Below are positions 7,721-14,379 of a DNA stretch of 15,787 nt, one piece after another. The position numbers were made by a program, and so were the translations under genes. Within the stretch, counting starts at the first letter, position 1. The number at the start of each line of letters is the position of its first letter. The stretch is from positions 1-15,787 of the forward strand of contig JAJOKL010000114.1 of NCBI GenBank assembly GCA_021129895.1. The letters run 5' to 3'. The notes under the pieces were generated by a model. It had not been told where the DNA came from. It did not search any database and saw only the letters and a list, made by a program, of their open reading frames with translations. Origin of the DNA: Candidatus Bipolaricaulota bacterium. Its GTDB lineage: Bacteria > Bipolaricaulota > Bipolaricaulia > Bipolaricaulales > Bipolaricaulaceae.

Positions 7721-8704
7721 ATGAGGGTGGTGGGGATAGACGGGGGGGCCACCAGCACGAAGTGCCTTGTGGTGAACGAGGTGGGTCGTGTGCTTGGCTG
7801 GGGACAAGGGGGGCCGGCCAATCACTTGGCTGGCGAGCTGGGGATGCGTCGACTCCGCACCGCCATAGAACAGGTGGTGGGATTGTCTTTTCCAGGTGAG
7901 CTGTGCCCTCGGGTGGACAGTGTGTGCATGGGGAAAACCGGGTTCCGGGAGCAGGAGGTAGGCCTCGTGCGGAGTATCATCCGGGAGACCTTGTATTCAG
8001 ATCACATCCTCGTCACTGGGGACATGCAGATAGCCCTGGCAGGGGCTGCCTGGGGACAGCCTGGGGTGTTGGTTTACGCTGGTACCGGAGCCAACACCTA
8101 TGGGACGGATGAGACTGGGAGGGAGGTCTGGGTCGGGGGGTGGGGGTATCTGATAGACGACGAAGGTGGGGGCTATGACATCGGGAGGCAGGCCTTGAAA
8201 CAGGCTTTCCGGGCTCTGGACGGTCGGAGTATCCCCACTCTGCTCCAAGAGAAGCTCCAACGGCATTTCGGTTGTTCGTCTATGGCCGAGCTTCTGGAGA
8301 GGGTCTACCAAGACGATGGCTTATCCCGGCCTGAGGTGGCAGCCCTGGCTCGGTTGGTACACCAAGCCGCCCAGGAGGGGGATACAGTGGCCCAGGACAT
8401 CTTGGCCCGGGCTGGTCGAGCCCTGGCTCAAGCGGCTATCACCGCCCTCCGGAGGCTGGGGAAGCTGGACCAACCCTTCACGGTTTATCCCGCTGGCGGA
8501 GTGTTCCGGGCCGGCCACTGGATCCTCGATCCCTTGGTGGAGGATATACGCCAGCAAGCCCCTTTGGCGGAAGTCAAATTGCCTCAGTTCCCCTCAGTTG
8601 TGGGGGCGGTACTGTTCGCTATACGCCAGCTCGGGATGCCAGTGGACGAACCGTTTTTGGAAAACCTGAAGCGGGATTTGAAGGAGATCCAATGGGCCAA
8701 TTGA
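7721..8704 (+). CDS. BadF/BadG-type amino-sugar kinase (GlcNAc/MurNAc kinase-like)
   Basis: 327-residue ATP-dependent sugar kinase of the ASKHA fold, likely phosphorylating an N-acetylhexosamine (GlcNAc, ManNAc or MurNAc) at C6 in the cytosol. Motifs in order: phosphate-1 'VGIDGGATSTK' (4-14), 'ILVTGDMQIALAGA' (96-109) with D101 as likely catalytic base, phosphate-2 'YAGTGANTYG' (119-128), 'GGWGYLIDDEGGGYDIG' (139-155), and adenosine motif 'YPAGGVF' (256-262). The arrangement matches eukaryotic-type GlcNAc kinase and clostridial MurK rather than the ROK kinases (NagK, NanK). ATG 7721 follows AAGGGGAG with a short spacer. The gene overlaps nanE by 13 nt, which supports joint function. Exact sugar is not decidable from sequence. 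Confidence 0.9.
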   Translation: MRVVGIDGGATSTKCLVVNEVGRVLGWGQGGPANHLAGELGMRRLRTAIEQVVGLSFPGELCPRVDSVCMGKTGFREQEVGLVRSIIRETLYSDHILVTGDMQIALAGAAWGQPGVLVYAGTGANTYGTDETGREVWVGGWGYLIDDEGGGYDIGRQALKQAFRALDGRSIPTLLQEKLQRHFGCSSMAELLERVYQDDGLSRPEVAALARLVHQAAQEGDTVAQDILARAGRALAQAAITALRRLGKLDQPFTVYPAGGVFRAGHWILDPLVEDIRQQAPLAEVKLPQFPSVVGAVLFAIRQLGMPVDEPFLENLKRDLKEIQWAN

Positions 8705-9414
8705 GGTCCCCTAGGAAAGAGAAGTTACTCTCCCAACTTAAAGGTGGGCTAATAGTTTCCTGCCAAGCAGTGGAAGGGTCCCCCCTCTACGGTTCTCGGT
8801 TTATGGCCGCCATGGCCCAGGCAGCGGAACGGGGCGGGGCGGTGGGGATCCGAGCCAACGGCCCCCAGGACATCAGGGCCATCAAGGAAGTCTGCTCTTT
8901 GCCGGTCATAGGAATCTACAAGCGTCGGCACCCAGATTCAGAGATCTACATAACCCCAGATTTCCCCAGCGCAGAGGCAGTGGTCCAGGCAGGGGCGGAG
9001 ATCGTAGCCCTGGATGCCACTCCTAGGAGGAGGCCAGGCGGGGTGACGCTGGAAGAGCTCGTAAAAGAGATCAGGGCCCGGTTCGATGTGTTAGTGATGG
9101 CCGACATCTCCACCGAGGAGGAGGGAGTGGCAGCGGTTGCCGCAGGGGCTGATATAGTGGCCACCACCCTCTCCGGGTACACCCCTTACACGGCCTCCCA
9201 GAAACAAGAGGGTCCCGATTTGGAACTGGTCCGGCGGCTGGTGGTTCGGCTCGAGGTGCCGGTGATTGCCGAGGGGAGGTTCTGGACTCCCGAAGAGGTG
9301 TGTGAGGCCATACGGCTGGGGGCCCACGCTGTAGTGGTGGGTACTGCGATCACCAACCCCGAGGCCATCACAGCCAGGTTGGTTAAAAGGATGAAGGGGT
9401 GTGATCATGGCTGA
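8692..9414 (+). CDS. nanE: N-acetylmannosamine-6-phosphate 2-epimerase
   Basis: 240-residue (beta/alpha)8-barrel enzyme converting ManNAc-6-P to GlcNAc-6-P. Family signatures are seen throughout: 'LIVSCQAVEGSPLY' (20-33), 'GAVGIRANGPQDIRAIK' (49-65), 'PVIGIYKRRH' (71-80) with K77 matching the catalytic lysine, 'IVALDAT' (104-110), 'VMADIST' (135-141), 'GADIVATTLSGYT' (152-164) and 'PVIAEGRFWTPEE' (190-202) with E194 as the other catalytic residue. Length is normal. The ATG lies inside the end of the kinase gene and its own stop lies inside the start of nagA, so the three are translationally linked. There is no sialic acid lyase (NanA) in the window, so the source of ManNAc-6-P may be free or glycan-bound ManNAc phosphorylated by the neighbouring kinase. 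Confidence 0.96.
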   Translation: MGQLRSPRKEKLLSQLKGGLIVSCQAVEGSPLYGSRFMAAMAQAAERGGAVGIRANGPQDIRAIKEVCSLPVIGIYKRRHPDSEIYITPDFPSAEAVVQAGAEIVALDATPRRRPGGVTLEELVKEIRARFDVLVMADISTEEEGVAAVAAGADIVATTLSGYTPYTASQKQEGPDLELVRRLVVRLEVPVIAEGRFWTPEEVCEAIRLGAHAVVVGTAITNPEAITARLVKRMKGCDHG

Positions 9415-10558
9415 TCTTCTTATCCGTAATGGCCTCTTGATAACAGTCGGTGAGGTCATTCATGGAGACATCCTGGTCCAAGCAGGGCGGGTGATAATGG
9501 TAGGGGTGGCGGATCTTCCCAGCGGAGCAGAGGAAATGAGAGAACTTGATGCGTCTGGGCTGTACATAGCGCCCGGGTTCATAGATCTTCAGGTGAACGG
9601 GGGGGCAGGACACAACTTCGAGGATGCCTCCCCCACTGACATCCGCAGGATCATCGATTTCCACCTGTCCCACGGCACAACCGGCCTCCTCCCCACCACG
9701 GTCACCGCCCCCGTTGACGAAATCCGGGAGGCCATCGCCCGCATAAGGGAAGTGGAGCATCCGGCGGTCCTGGGGATGCACCTGGAGGGGCCGTTCGTCT
9801 CCCCCCGGCGGAAAGGGGCTCACAACGAGGCCCATATCCTGCCCCCCTCCCCGGAGGCCTTCGCGCGCCTGGTGGCCGGGCAGGAGGAGTTCATAAAAAT
9901 CGTCACCCTGGCCCCCGAACTCCCCGGGGCAGCCGAACTCATCGCCCAGATCAAGGGGATCGGGGCGGTCCCGGCCCTGGGGCACTCCGACGCCTCTTAT
10001 GAGCAGGCGTTGGCCGCGGTGGGAAAGGGGGTGAAACTGTTCACCCATCTGTTCAACGCCATGCCCCCCTTGCACCATCGGGCCCCGGGGGCGGTGGGGG
10101 CGGCCTTGGACTCGGATGCCTACGTGGAGCTCATCTGCGATGGGATCCACGTCCACCCAGCGGTGGTGCGTCTGGTGGCAAAAGTCAAGGGATATGACCG
10201 GGTTTGTCTCGTCACCGACGCCATCTCCGCCGCCGGGCTCTCGGACGGGAACTATCAGCTGGGGGGCCTGCCGGTGAAGGTACAAGATGGGGTCGCTCGC
10301 TTGCCCGACGGCACCCTGGCCGGAAGCACCCTGACCATGGCCCGGGCGGTGAGGAACTTCATGGAGTTCACCGGCTGCTCCCTTCCCCAGGCGGTGCGCT
10401 GCGCCACCTTGAACCCAGCCCGGCTCCTGGGGATCGAGGACAGAAAAGGGAGCCTGGAGGTGGGGAAGGACGCGGACCTGGTGATCTTCGACGAGGACTT
10501 AAACGTGCACTACACCATCCTCGGGGGTGAGATCGTCTACAGAGGCCGTGACGCGTAA
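9407..10558 (+). CDS. nagA: N-acetylglucosamine-6-phosphate deacetylase
   Basis: 383-residue amidohydrolase removing acetate from GlcNAc-6-P. Visible motifs: 'PGFIDLQVNGGAGHNF' (56-71), metal ligand E127 in 'HLEGPF' (125-130), H192 in 'GHSDA', H214 in 'THLFNAMP', 'DGIHVHP' (245-251) and catalytic D271 in 'TDAISAAG'; 'LAGSTLTM' (304-311) closes the core. The first-site motif is QxN (Q62, N64) rather than HxH, as in E. coli NagA, which suggests a single-metal enzyme. I chose ATG 9407 because AAGGGG at 9394-9399 is 7 nt upstream; a GTG at 9401 is too close to it. It overlaps the end of nanE by 8 nt. Its stop codon lies inside the first units of a heptad repeat array. Confidence 0.97.
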   Translation: MADLLIRNGLLITVGEVIHGDILVQAGRVIMVGVADLPSGAEEMRELDASGLYIAPGFIDLQVNGGAGHNFEDASPTDIRRIIDFHLSHGTTGLLPTTVTAPVDEIREAIARIREVEHPAVLGMHLEGPFVSPRRKGAHNEAHILPPSPEAFARLVAGQEEFIKIVTLAPELPGAAELIAQIKGIGAVPALGHSDASYEQALAAVGKGVKLFTHLFNAMPPLHHRAPGAVGAALDSDAYVELICDGIHVHPAVVRLVAKVKGYDRVCLVTDAISAAGLSDGNYQLGGLPVKVQDGVARLPDGTLAGSTLTMARAVRNFMEFTGCSLPQAVRCATLNPARLLGIEDRKGSLEVGKDADLVIFDEDLNVHYTILGGEIVYRGRDA

Positions 10559-10618
10559 CGGGTGACGCGTGACGGGTGACAGAACTTCTGTGACGGGTGA
10601 CGCGTGACGGGTGACGGG
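10549..10618 (+). repeat. Heptad TGACGSG repeat array with central palindrome
   Basis: Seven-base units beginning at 10549 (TGACGCG), 10556 (TAACGGG), 10563, 10570 and a partial unit at 10577, then at 10591, 10598, 10605 and 10612, alternate mostly between TGACGCG and TGACGGG. The two halves are split by AGAACTTCTG, and ACAGAA-C-TTCTGT (10579-10591) is a perfect palindrome at the split. The first two units contain the last codons and the TAA stop of nagA. Because the unit is 7 bases, the TGA falls in all three reading frames within 21 nt on the + strand, while the complementary strand is free of stops. Confidence 0.93.
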
Positions 10619-10674
10619 CAAAGCCTATGAACCCCAGCATCGCGGGTCCCCCCACCGGAAAGGAGGGTAGACTG

Positions 10675-11430
10675 GTGAAGCTGATCGTCGTGGACGATTA
10701 CGAAAGGCTTTCCCGGGAGGCGGCGCGGCTGGTGGCCCGCCGGCTCCTGGAAAGGCCGGACCTCATCCTCGCCCTCCCCACCGGGGATACGCCCCTCGGC
10801 ATGTACCGGGAGCTTGTGCGGCTATTCCGGGAGGGCCTGCTGGATTTCTCCAGCGCGATCTGCTTCAACTTGGACGAGTACCTGGGGATTCCCCCTGATC
10901 ACCCCGAGAGCTTCGCCAGCTACATGCGCCGCCACCTGTGGGGCCAGGTGGACCTCCGCCCGGAGAATGCCCACATCCCCCATAGCCTCCCGCGCGACCC
11001 GGAGGCTGAATGCCGCCGCTACGAGGAGTTAATCCGCCGGGTAGGGGGGATCGACCTCGCTGTCCTGGGGATAGGTGAGAACGGGCACATCGCGTTCAAC
11101 GAACCCGGCACCCCGTTCGAATCCCTCACCCACGTCGCCGAGCTCTCGGAGGACACCAGGAAGGCCGAGGCCGATCGGTTCGGCGGCCTGGAGCGGGTGC
11201 CCCAGCGCGCCATCACCATGGGCATCCGCACCATCATGAGCGCCCGCCAGATCCTGCTGCTTGTGTCCGGGGAGGAGAAAGCAAAGGTGCTGGCCCGGGC
11301 CCTTCAGGGGCCGGTGACCCCGGAGGTGCCGGCCTCGGCATTGCAGCTACACCCTAACCTCACCGTGCTGGCCGACGCCGCTGCCGCCTCCAGGCTTACA
11401 GGGTCCCGCATCAGCAGGGGGGCGCGATAA
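10675..11430 (+). CDS. nagB: Glucosamine-6-phosphate deaminase
   Basis: 251-residue enzyme making fructose-6-P and ammonia from glucosamine-6-P, the last step of the pathway encoded here. Signatures: phosphate loop 'LALPTGDTPLGMY' (32-44), catalytic D67 in 'FNLDEYLG', and 'GIGENGHIAFNEPGT' (132-146) with H138 and E143 of the active-site relay; N136 replaces the Asp of E. coli NagB, as in several Gram-positive-type enzymes. The start is GTG 10675, with AGGAGGG at 10661-10667 and a 7-nt spacer; an in-frame ATG at 10627 would add 16 residues rich in Pro and Gly that do not look like NagB. The allosteric C-terminal part of the E. coli enzyme is missing, so this is the short, probably non-allosteric form. 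Confidence 0.96.
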   Translation: MKLIVVDDYERLSREAARLVARRLLERPDLILALPTGDTPLGMYRELVRLFREGLLDFSSAICFNLDEYLGIPPDHPESFASYMRRHLWGQVDLRPENAHIPHSLPRDPEAECRRYEELIRRVGGIDLAVLGIGENGHIAFNEPGTPFESLTHVAELSEDTRKAEADRFGGLERVPQRAITMGIRTIMSARQILLLVSGEEKAKVLARALQGPVTPEVPASALQLHPNLTVLADAAAASRLTGSRISRGAR

Positions 11431-11506
11431 CGTAGGTTGTACCTCGGAGTAGCCGCCCTTGGCAGGCCCTGAATTTCTGGGTAGTCTGGCCTCGCAAGGA
11501 GGGGAG

Positions 11507-12538
11507 ATGACGACAGAACCTACCCTGGAGGATTGGCGGGCCCTGTTCCAAGCGGCGCAGGGTTTTTACCAACTCGCCCCTTGGAAATGGATGGACGACA
11601 GCGACCCGGTGGGGGTTCAGGATCCCACCACAGGCGAAATCGGTTATTTATCCGTGCTCGGCAAGCTCGGGGAGGCGCTGGGGTTGGTGGTGTACCCGGG
11701 ACGGGAGGGATTCGATAGCTACCTGAACCTGCTTGGAGCCGACCCAGAGGACTTCGAATGGGACGTGTACATCGGCCAGCGTTGCCTGACGCTGTTCTTC
11801 GAGGGCCGGCAGGAGCTTTCCTCGCGCGATCTGGTGTTGATCCGCAAACTCGGCCTCCGCTTTCGGGGGAAGCAGGCGTGGCCGAAGTTCCGGTCCCATC
11901 GGCCGGGCTATGAGGACTGGTACCTGGATCGGGAAGAGGTCCGCTACTTCACCGTGGCGTTAGAGCAGCTAACGGACCTGGCCACCCGGCTGCGGGAGGA
12001 ACCGGAGCTGCTTAAGAAGGGGCCTCGGGGATATATCTTGGTACGGGTGTTGGATCAGGAAGAGGGTGGTTGGGAAGATCGGTGGTTTCCCGAGCCGTCT
12101 CCGGCCCCCCTGTGGCCGGTGTCTCTCATTTCCGAGGGGCTAGTGGCTGACCTGAAGGAGCAGCCCCAACCCCGGCAGGGCGTTTGGGAAGTGGATGTGT
12201 TTGGCCTCCCCGCCTTGATCCGGGGCGAGAAAGGGGCCCCGGCTCTCTATGCGGCTGCACTTCTCTGTGTGCACCAGGAAAGCGGGTTCGTGATAAACAA
12301 CAGCATCGAGCCGTATCCGACACGGTTCGAAAACCTCCCCCCCTGGTTCGTCTCCACTTTAGAGGGCTCGGAGTGGGGTTGGCCAGAGGAGGTATGGGTG
12401 ATCCGCCCGGAGCTGGTGGCGGCCTTGGGCGGGCTTCTGGGGGAGCTAGGGATAAAGCTGACGCTGGTGGACGAGCTTGAGGCCTTGGAGGAGGCGAAGG
12501 AATTGCTGCTAGGCTTGCTCGAGGGTGAGGGAGCGTAA
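11507..12538 (+). CDS. Uncharacterised cytosolic protein (DUF7309/DUF6930-like)
   Basis: 343-residue soluble protein without signal peptide or membrane segment. The N-terminal half (about 8-160) has a pattern I associate with the DUF7309 group: 'WRALFQAAQGFYQLAPWKWM' at 10-29, 'GVQDPTTGEIGYLSVLGKLGE' near 36-56, 'GLRFRGKQAWPKFRSHRPGY' at 116-135, then an acidic helix with 'VRYFTVALEQL'. The C-terminal half (about 200-325) resembles the DUF6930 region seen with it, with 'GFVINNSIEPY' and 'PPWFVSTLEGSEWGWPEEVWV'. No catalytic residues are recognised and no function is known to me. Start ATG 11507 follows AAGGAGGGG at about 11496-11504; an in-frame ATG at 11459 has no good ribosome-binding site. 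It lies 76 nt after nagB on the same strand and may be read through, but nothing ties it to amino-sugar use. Confidence 0.8.
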   Translation: MTTEPTLEDWRALFQAAQGFYQLAPWKWMDDSDPVGVQDPTTGEIGYLSVLGKLGEALGLVVYPGREGFDSYLNLLGADPEDFEWDVYIGQRCLTLFFEGRQELSSRDLVLIRKLGLRFRGKQAWPKFRSHRPGYEDWYLDREEVRYFTVALEQLTDLATRLREEPELLKKGPRGYILVRVLDQEEGGWEDRWFPEPSPAPLWPVSLISEGLVADLKEQPQPRQGVWEVDVFGLPALIRGEKGAPALYAAALLCVHQESGFVINNSIEPYPTRFENLPPWFVSTLEGSEWGWPEEVWVIRPELVAALGGLLGELGIKLTLVDELEALEEAKELLLGLLEGEGA

Positions 12539-12699
12539 GGCTGCCACTTGTTACGAGATCCTCTCCATACAGCCTTTGAGGCCTGGGATTCGTCCCCCCG
12601 AATGGTGGGGAATGGTGGCAAATGTGCCCTGAGCGAGGTTAGCGAAAGGGCATAGGGCCACAAGCAGGTCGAGGAGGCCACCGCCGGGACTGGTAACGC
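12539..12699. other. Convergent intergenic spacer with weak hairpin
   Basis: 161 bp between the 3' ends of two converging genes. It holds a direct tandem repeat of GAATGGTGG (12600-12619) and a modest stem, TGCCCT (12625-12630) with AGGGCA (12647-12652) around a 16-nt loop. There is no U-tract on either strand, so I would not call it a terminator with confidence. No coding or RNA signal is seen. Confidence 0.5.
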
Positions 12700-13563
12700 C
12701 TATCTGAGGGCCGCTTGGATCCTGGGCAGTACCTCCCGCGCGGCGGCCCGGCCGGCGGCCACCGCTTCGGGCAATCGCTCGAACTCCAGCACCCCGATTC
12801 CCTCGACCTCCGGTCGCACGTAGATCAGCCTCTCTCCCAGCCGCTCCCTGACCCGCGCCAGCTTCACTCGGACGAGCTCCCGGGCGGTGATGGCGTAAGA
12901 TTGCAGCACCACCTCCATGGTGGTGGAGGGGTTCGAGGCCAAGGGCGCCGCCACGTCCACCGCCACCACCACCCCCGCCCCCATAGCCTGCACCACGTCC
13001 GCCGGCAGGTTATTCACCACACCCCCATCAATGAGCCAGCGGCCGTTCCAGGGAATGGGATGGAACACCCCGGGCAAGGCGGCGGAGGCGGCCAGCCCCA
13101 AGTACAGGGGGCCGGACCGGATCACCACCTCCTCCCCGCTCAAGAGGTCGGCGGCCACCGCGGCGAACGGCCGCTCCAGCTCTTCGAAGGAGAGCCGCTT
13201 CCCGAACAGCCGCAACAGCTCCAGCATCCGGGAAAGCCGAGGGGAGGGCTCGTGCTTCCAGCTCGGCCCCCGGAACCGCTCCAGCAGGGCTTCCCCGATA
13301 CTGCGCTCCAGCATCTGCCGGTAGGACTCGGGCATCCCGAATATCTCCCGCAGGTCCAAGTGGGAGAACACCCGGATCAACTTCTCCATGTCCTGTCCGG
13401 CGGCGTACAGGCCCCCCACCACCGCCCCCATGCTGGTCCCTGCCAAGCAGGCCGGGGTGATCCCGACCTCCTCCAGCTCCGCTAGGAAGCCAGCGTGGGC
13501 CAGCCCTCGGGCCCCGCCTCCCCCCAGGGCGATCCCCAGCCTCGTCCCCTCACTCCCGGACAC
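12700..13563 (-). CDS. Patatin-like phospholipase, RssA/NTE type
   Basis: 287-residue serine lipase-like protein, probably cytosolic or membrane-associated, that would hydrolyse acyl esters of lipids. The patatin fold is clear: oxyanion loop 'LGGGGARGLAHAGFL' (13-27), nucleophile S44 in GTSMG (42-46), and catalytic D179 in 'LIDGGVVNNLP' (177-187). Length and the compact layout match the RssA-type single-domain group. The start is GTG 13563, preceded on the - strand by GGAGGGAG with a 5-6 nt spacer. It overlaps the upstream 44-residue membrane protein gene by 14 nt and ends the three-gene operon. Physiological substrate is unknown. Confidence 0.93.
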   Translation of the reverse strand: MSGSEGTRLGIALGGGGARGLAHAGFLAELEEVGITPACLAGTSMGAVVGGLYAAGQDMEKLIRVFSHLDLREIFGMPESYRQMLERSIGEALLERFRGPSWKHEPSPRLSRMLELLRLFGKRLSFEELERPFAAVAADLLSGEEVVIRSGPLYLGLAASAALPGVFHPIPWNGRWLIDGGVVNNLPADVVQAMGAGVVVAVDVAAPLASNPSTTMEVVLQSYAITARELVRVKLARVRERLGERLIYVRPEVEGIGVLEFERLPEAVAAGRAAAREVLPRIQAALR

Positions 13564-13684
13564 GCCGCTCCCTCCATTTCCGGGCCGGCAGGGTAATCAA
13601 CCACGCCAGCCCGGTGAAAAACAAAGCTATCCCTATCGCCAGGACCGAGAGCACCATGAACAGCCAATACCGGGGACGTCTCAT
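13550..13684 (-). CDS. Small one-helix membrane protein, 44 residues
   Basis: A short open frame of 44 residues that starts at an ATG overlapping the trmH stop (ATGA) and ends 14 nt inside the patatin gene. It has a basic start (MRRPRYW), one strongly hydrophobic segment at about residues 7-31, and a basic-acidic tail (PARKWRERRVRE), so it should be a single-pass inner-membrane protein with positive charges on both sides. Overlap with both neighbours supports real translation: opening the frame would let ribosomes pass from trmH to the lipase gene. I know no family for it. It could localise the lipase at the membrane, which is inference from position. A longer in-frame reading from 13858 is out-of-frame with trmH and is probably noise. 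Confidence 0.65.
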   Translation of the reverse strand: MRRPRYWLFMVLSVLAIGIALFFTGLAWLITLPARKWRERRVRE

Positions 13685-14283
13685 CGCGGTCGTTGGCTCG
13701 GGGGCAGGGAGAGCTGCTCGTACCTGGTCCGCAGTTGGGCCAGCTCCTCCGGGGGCAGGTCCCCCTCCCTCCCCAGGTGTTCCCGCCGCGCTCGGGCACA
13801 GCGATACAGGGCGATGGCCGCTGCCACCGACACGTTGAGGGATTGGGAGAAGCCCCACATGGGGATGTGAAACGTGCCCTGGCAGGCGGAGAGGAGCACT
13901 TCCGAAAGGCCGGTGGCCTCAGCCCCGAACGCCAAGGCCAGTGGCCGGTCCACCGGGAGCTCCTCCACGGTCAGGCTCGCCTCCCCCGGGACGGCGGCGT
14001 AGATGGCGTAGCCCGCTGCCTTGATGGCGGCGAGTGCCCGCTCCGCCCGCCGGAACCGGTGCAGGAAAAGCCACTTCTCCGCCCCTTGGGTGACGCCCTT
14101 GGCCGGCTCAAATGGGCAGTCCTCCTCGATGATGTAAACGTTCAGGATCCCTAGCGCTTCGCAGGTTCTGAGGATGGCCGCCGCGTTGTGTGGCTTAGAA
14201 AAATTCTCGCACACGCAGGCCAGTCCTTTGAGCCGTCCTGAGATCACCCGCTCGATCTTCCTGCGCCGCTCCTCGGTGACCAT
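13681..14283 (-). CDS. trmH: tRNA (guanosine(18)-2'-O)-methyltransferase
   Basis: 200-residue SPOUT methyltransferase expected to methylate the ribose of G18 in the tRNA D-loop using S-adenosylmethionine. The three SpoU motifs are clear: motif 1 'NFSKPHNAAAILRTCEALG' (27-45) with R39, motif 2 'LALAFGAEATGLSE' (115-128) with E122, and motif 3 at 140-160, where IPM-W-GFSQSLNVSVA forms the trefoil knot that binds SAM. The order and spacing match TrmH better than RlmB, which usually carries an extra N-terminal domain. I chose ATG 14283 because the family begins with this TEERRRKIERVI-type helix; an in-frame ATG at 14349 would add 22 unrelated residues. There is no convincing Shine-Dalgarno upstream. 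It is the first gene of the - strand operon. Confidence 0.92.
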   Translation of the reverse strand: MVTEERRRKIERVISGRLKGLACVCENFSKPHNAAAILRTCEALGILNVYIIEEDCPFEPAKGVTQGAEKWLFLHRFRRAERALAAIKAAGYAIYAAVPGEASLTVEELPVDRPLALAFGAEATGLSEVLLSACQGTFHIPMWGFSQSLNVSVAAAIALYRCARARREHLGREGDLPPEELAQLRTRYEQLSLPPSQRPR

Positions 14284-14342
14284 GGGACTATGGTACCCCA
14301 ACGTGCCGACCCGCTGGATTTGGAGTGCTGATAGACAAAGAT

Positions 14343-14371
14343 TTGCCAAGCCAACCTGTGCCCGGTATCTT
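14343..14371 (+). promoter_or_regulatory. Predicted sigma-70-like promoter for the TauE/SafE gene
   Basis: TTGCCA (14343-14348), a 17-nt spacer, and TATCTT (14366-14371) fit the -35/-10 consensus at 4 of 6 positions or better. The ATG of the downstream gene is at 14380, only 8 nt after the -10, so transcription would start at or within a few bases of the start codon. This lies in the 96-bp space between the divergent trmH and tauE-like genes. Confidence 0.5.
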
Positions 14372-14379
14372 TGACCCTC

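Noticed and set aside
7109..7825. - strand open frame of 238 residues opposite the SIS gene
   Set aside because: It is antisense to a well-conserved SIS-domain gene and rich in Pro, Thr and Ser without any domain signature.
10549..10618. CRISPR-like or attachment-site reading of the heptad array
   Set aside because: Units are only 7 bases with no spacers, and there are no cas or integrase genes in the window.
10627..10674. Longer N-terminus for NagB from ATG 10627
   Set aside because: The extra residues do not fit the family, and GTG 10675 has AGGAGGG at ideal distance.
11110..11125. GTTCGAATCC, a tRNA T-loop-like string
   Set aside because: It is inside the nagB coding frame and no acceptor, D-arm or anticodon arm can be placed around it.
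12715..13485. + strand open frame of 256 residues opposite the patatin gene
   Set aside because: It has low-complexity His, Gly and Pro content and lies wholly antisense to a gene with intact catalytic motifs.
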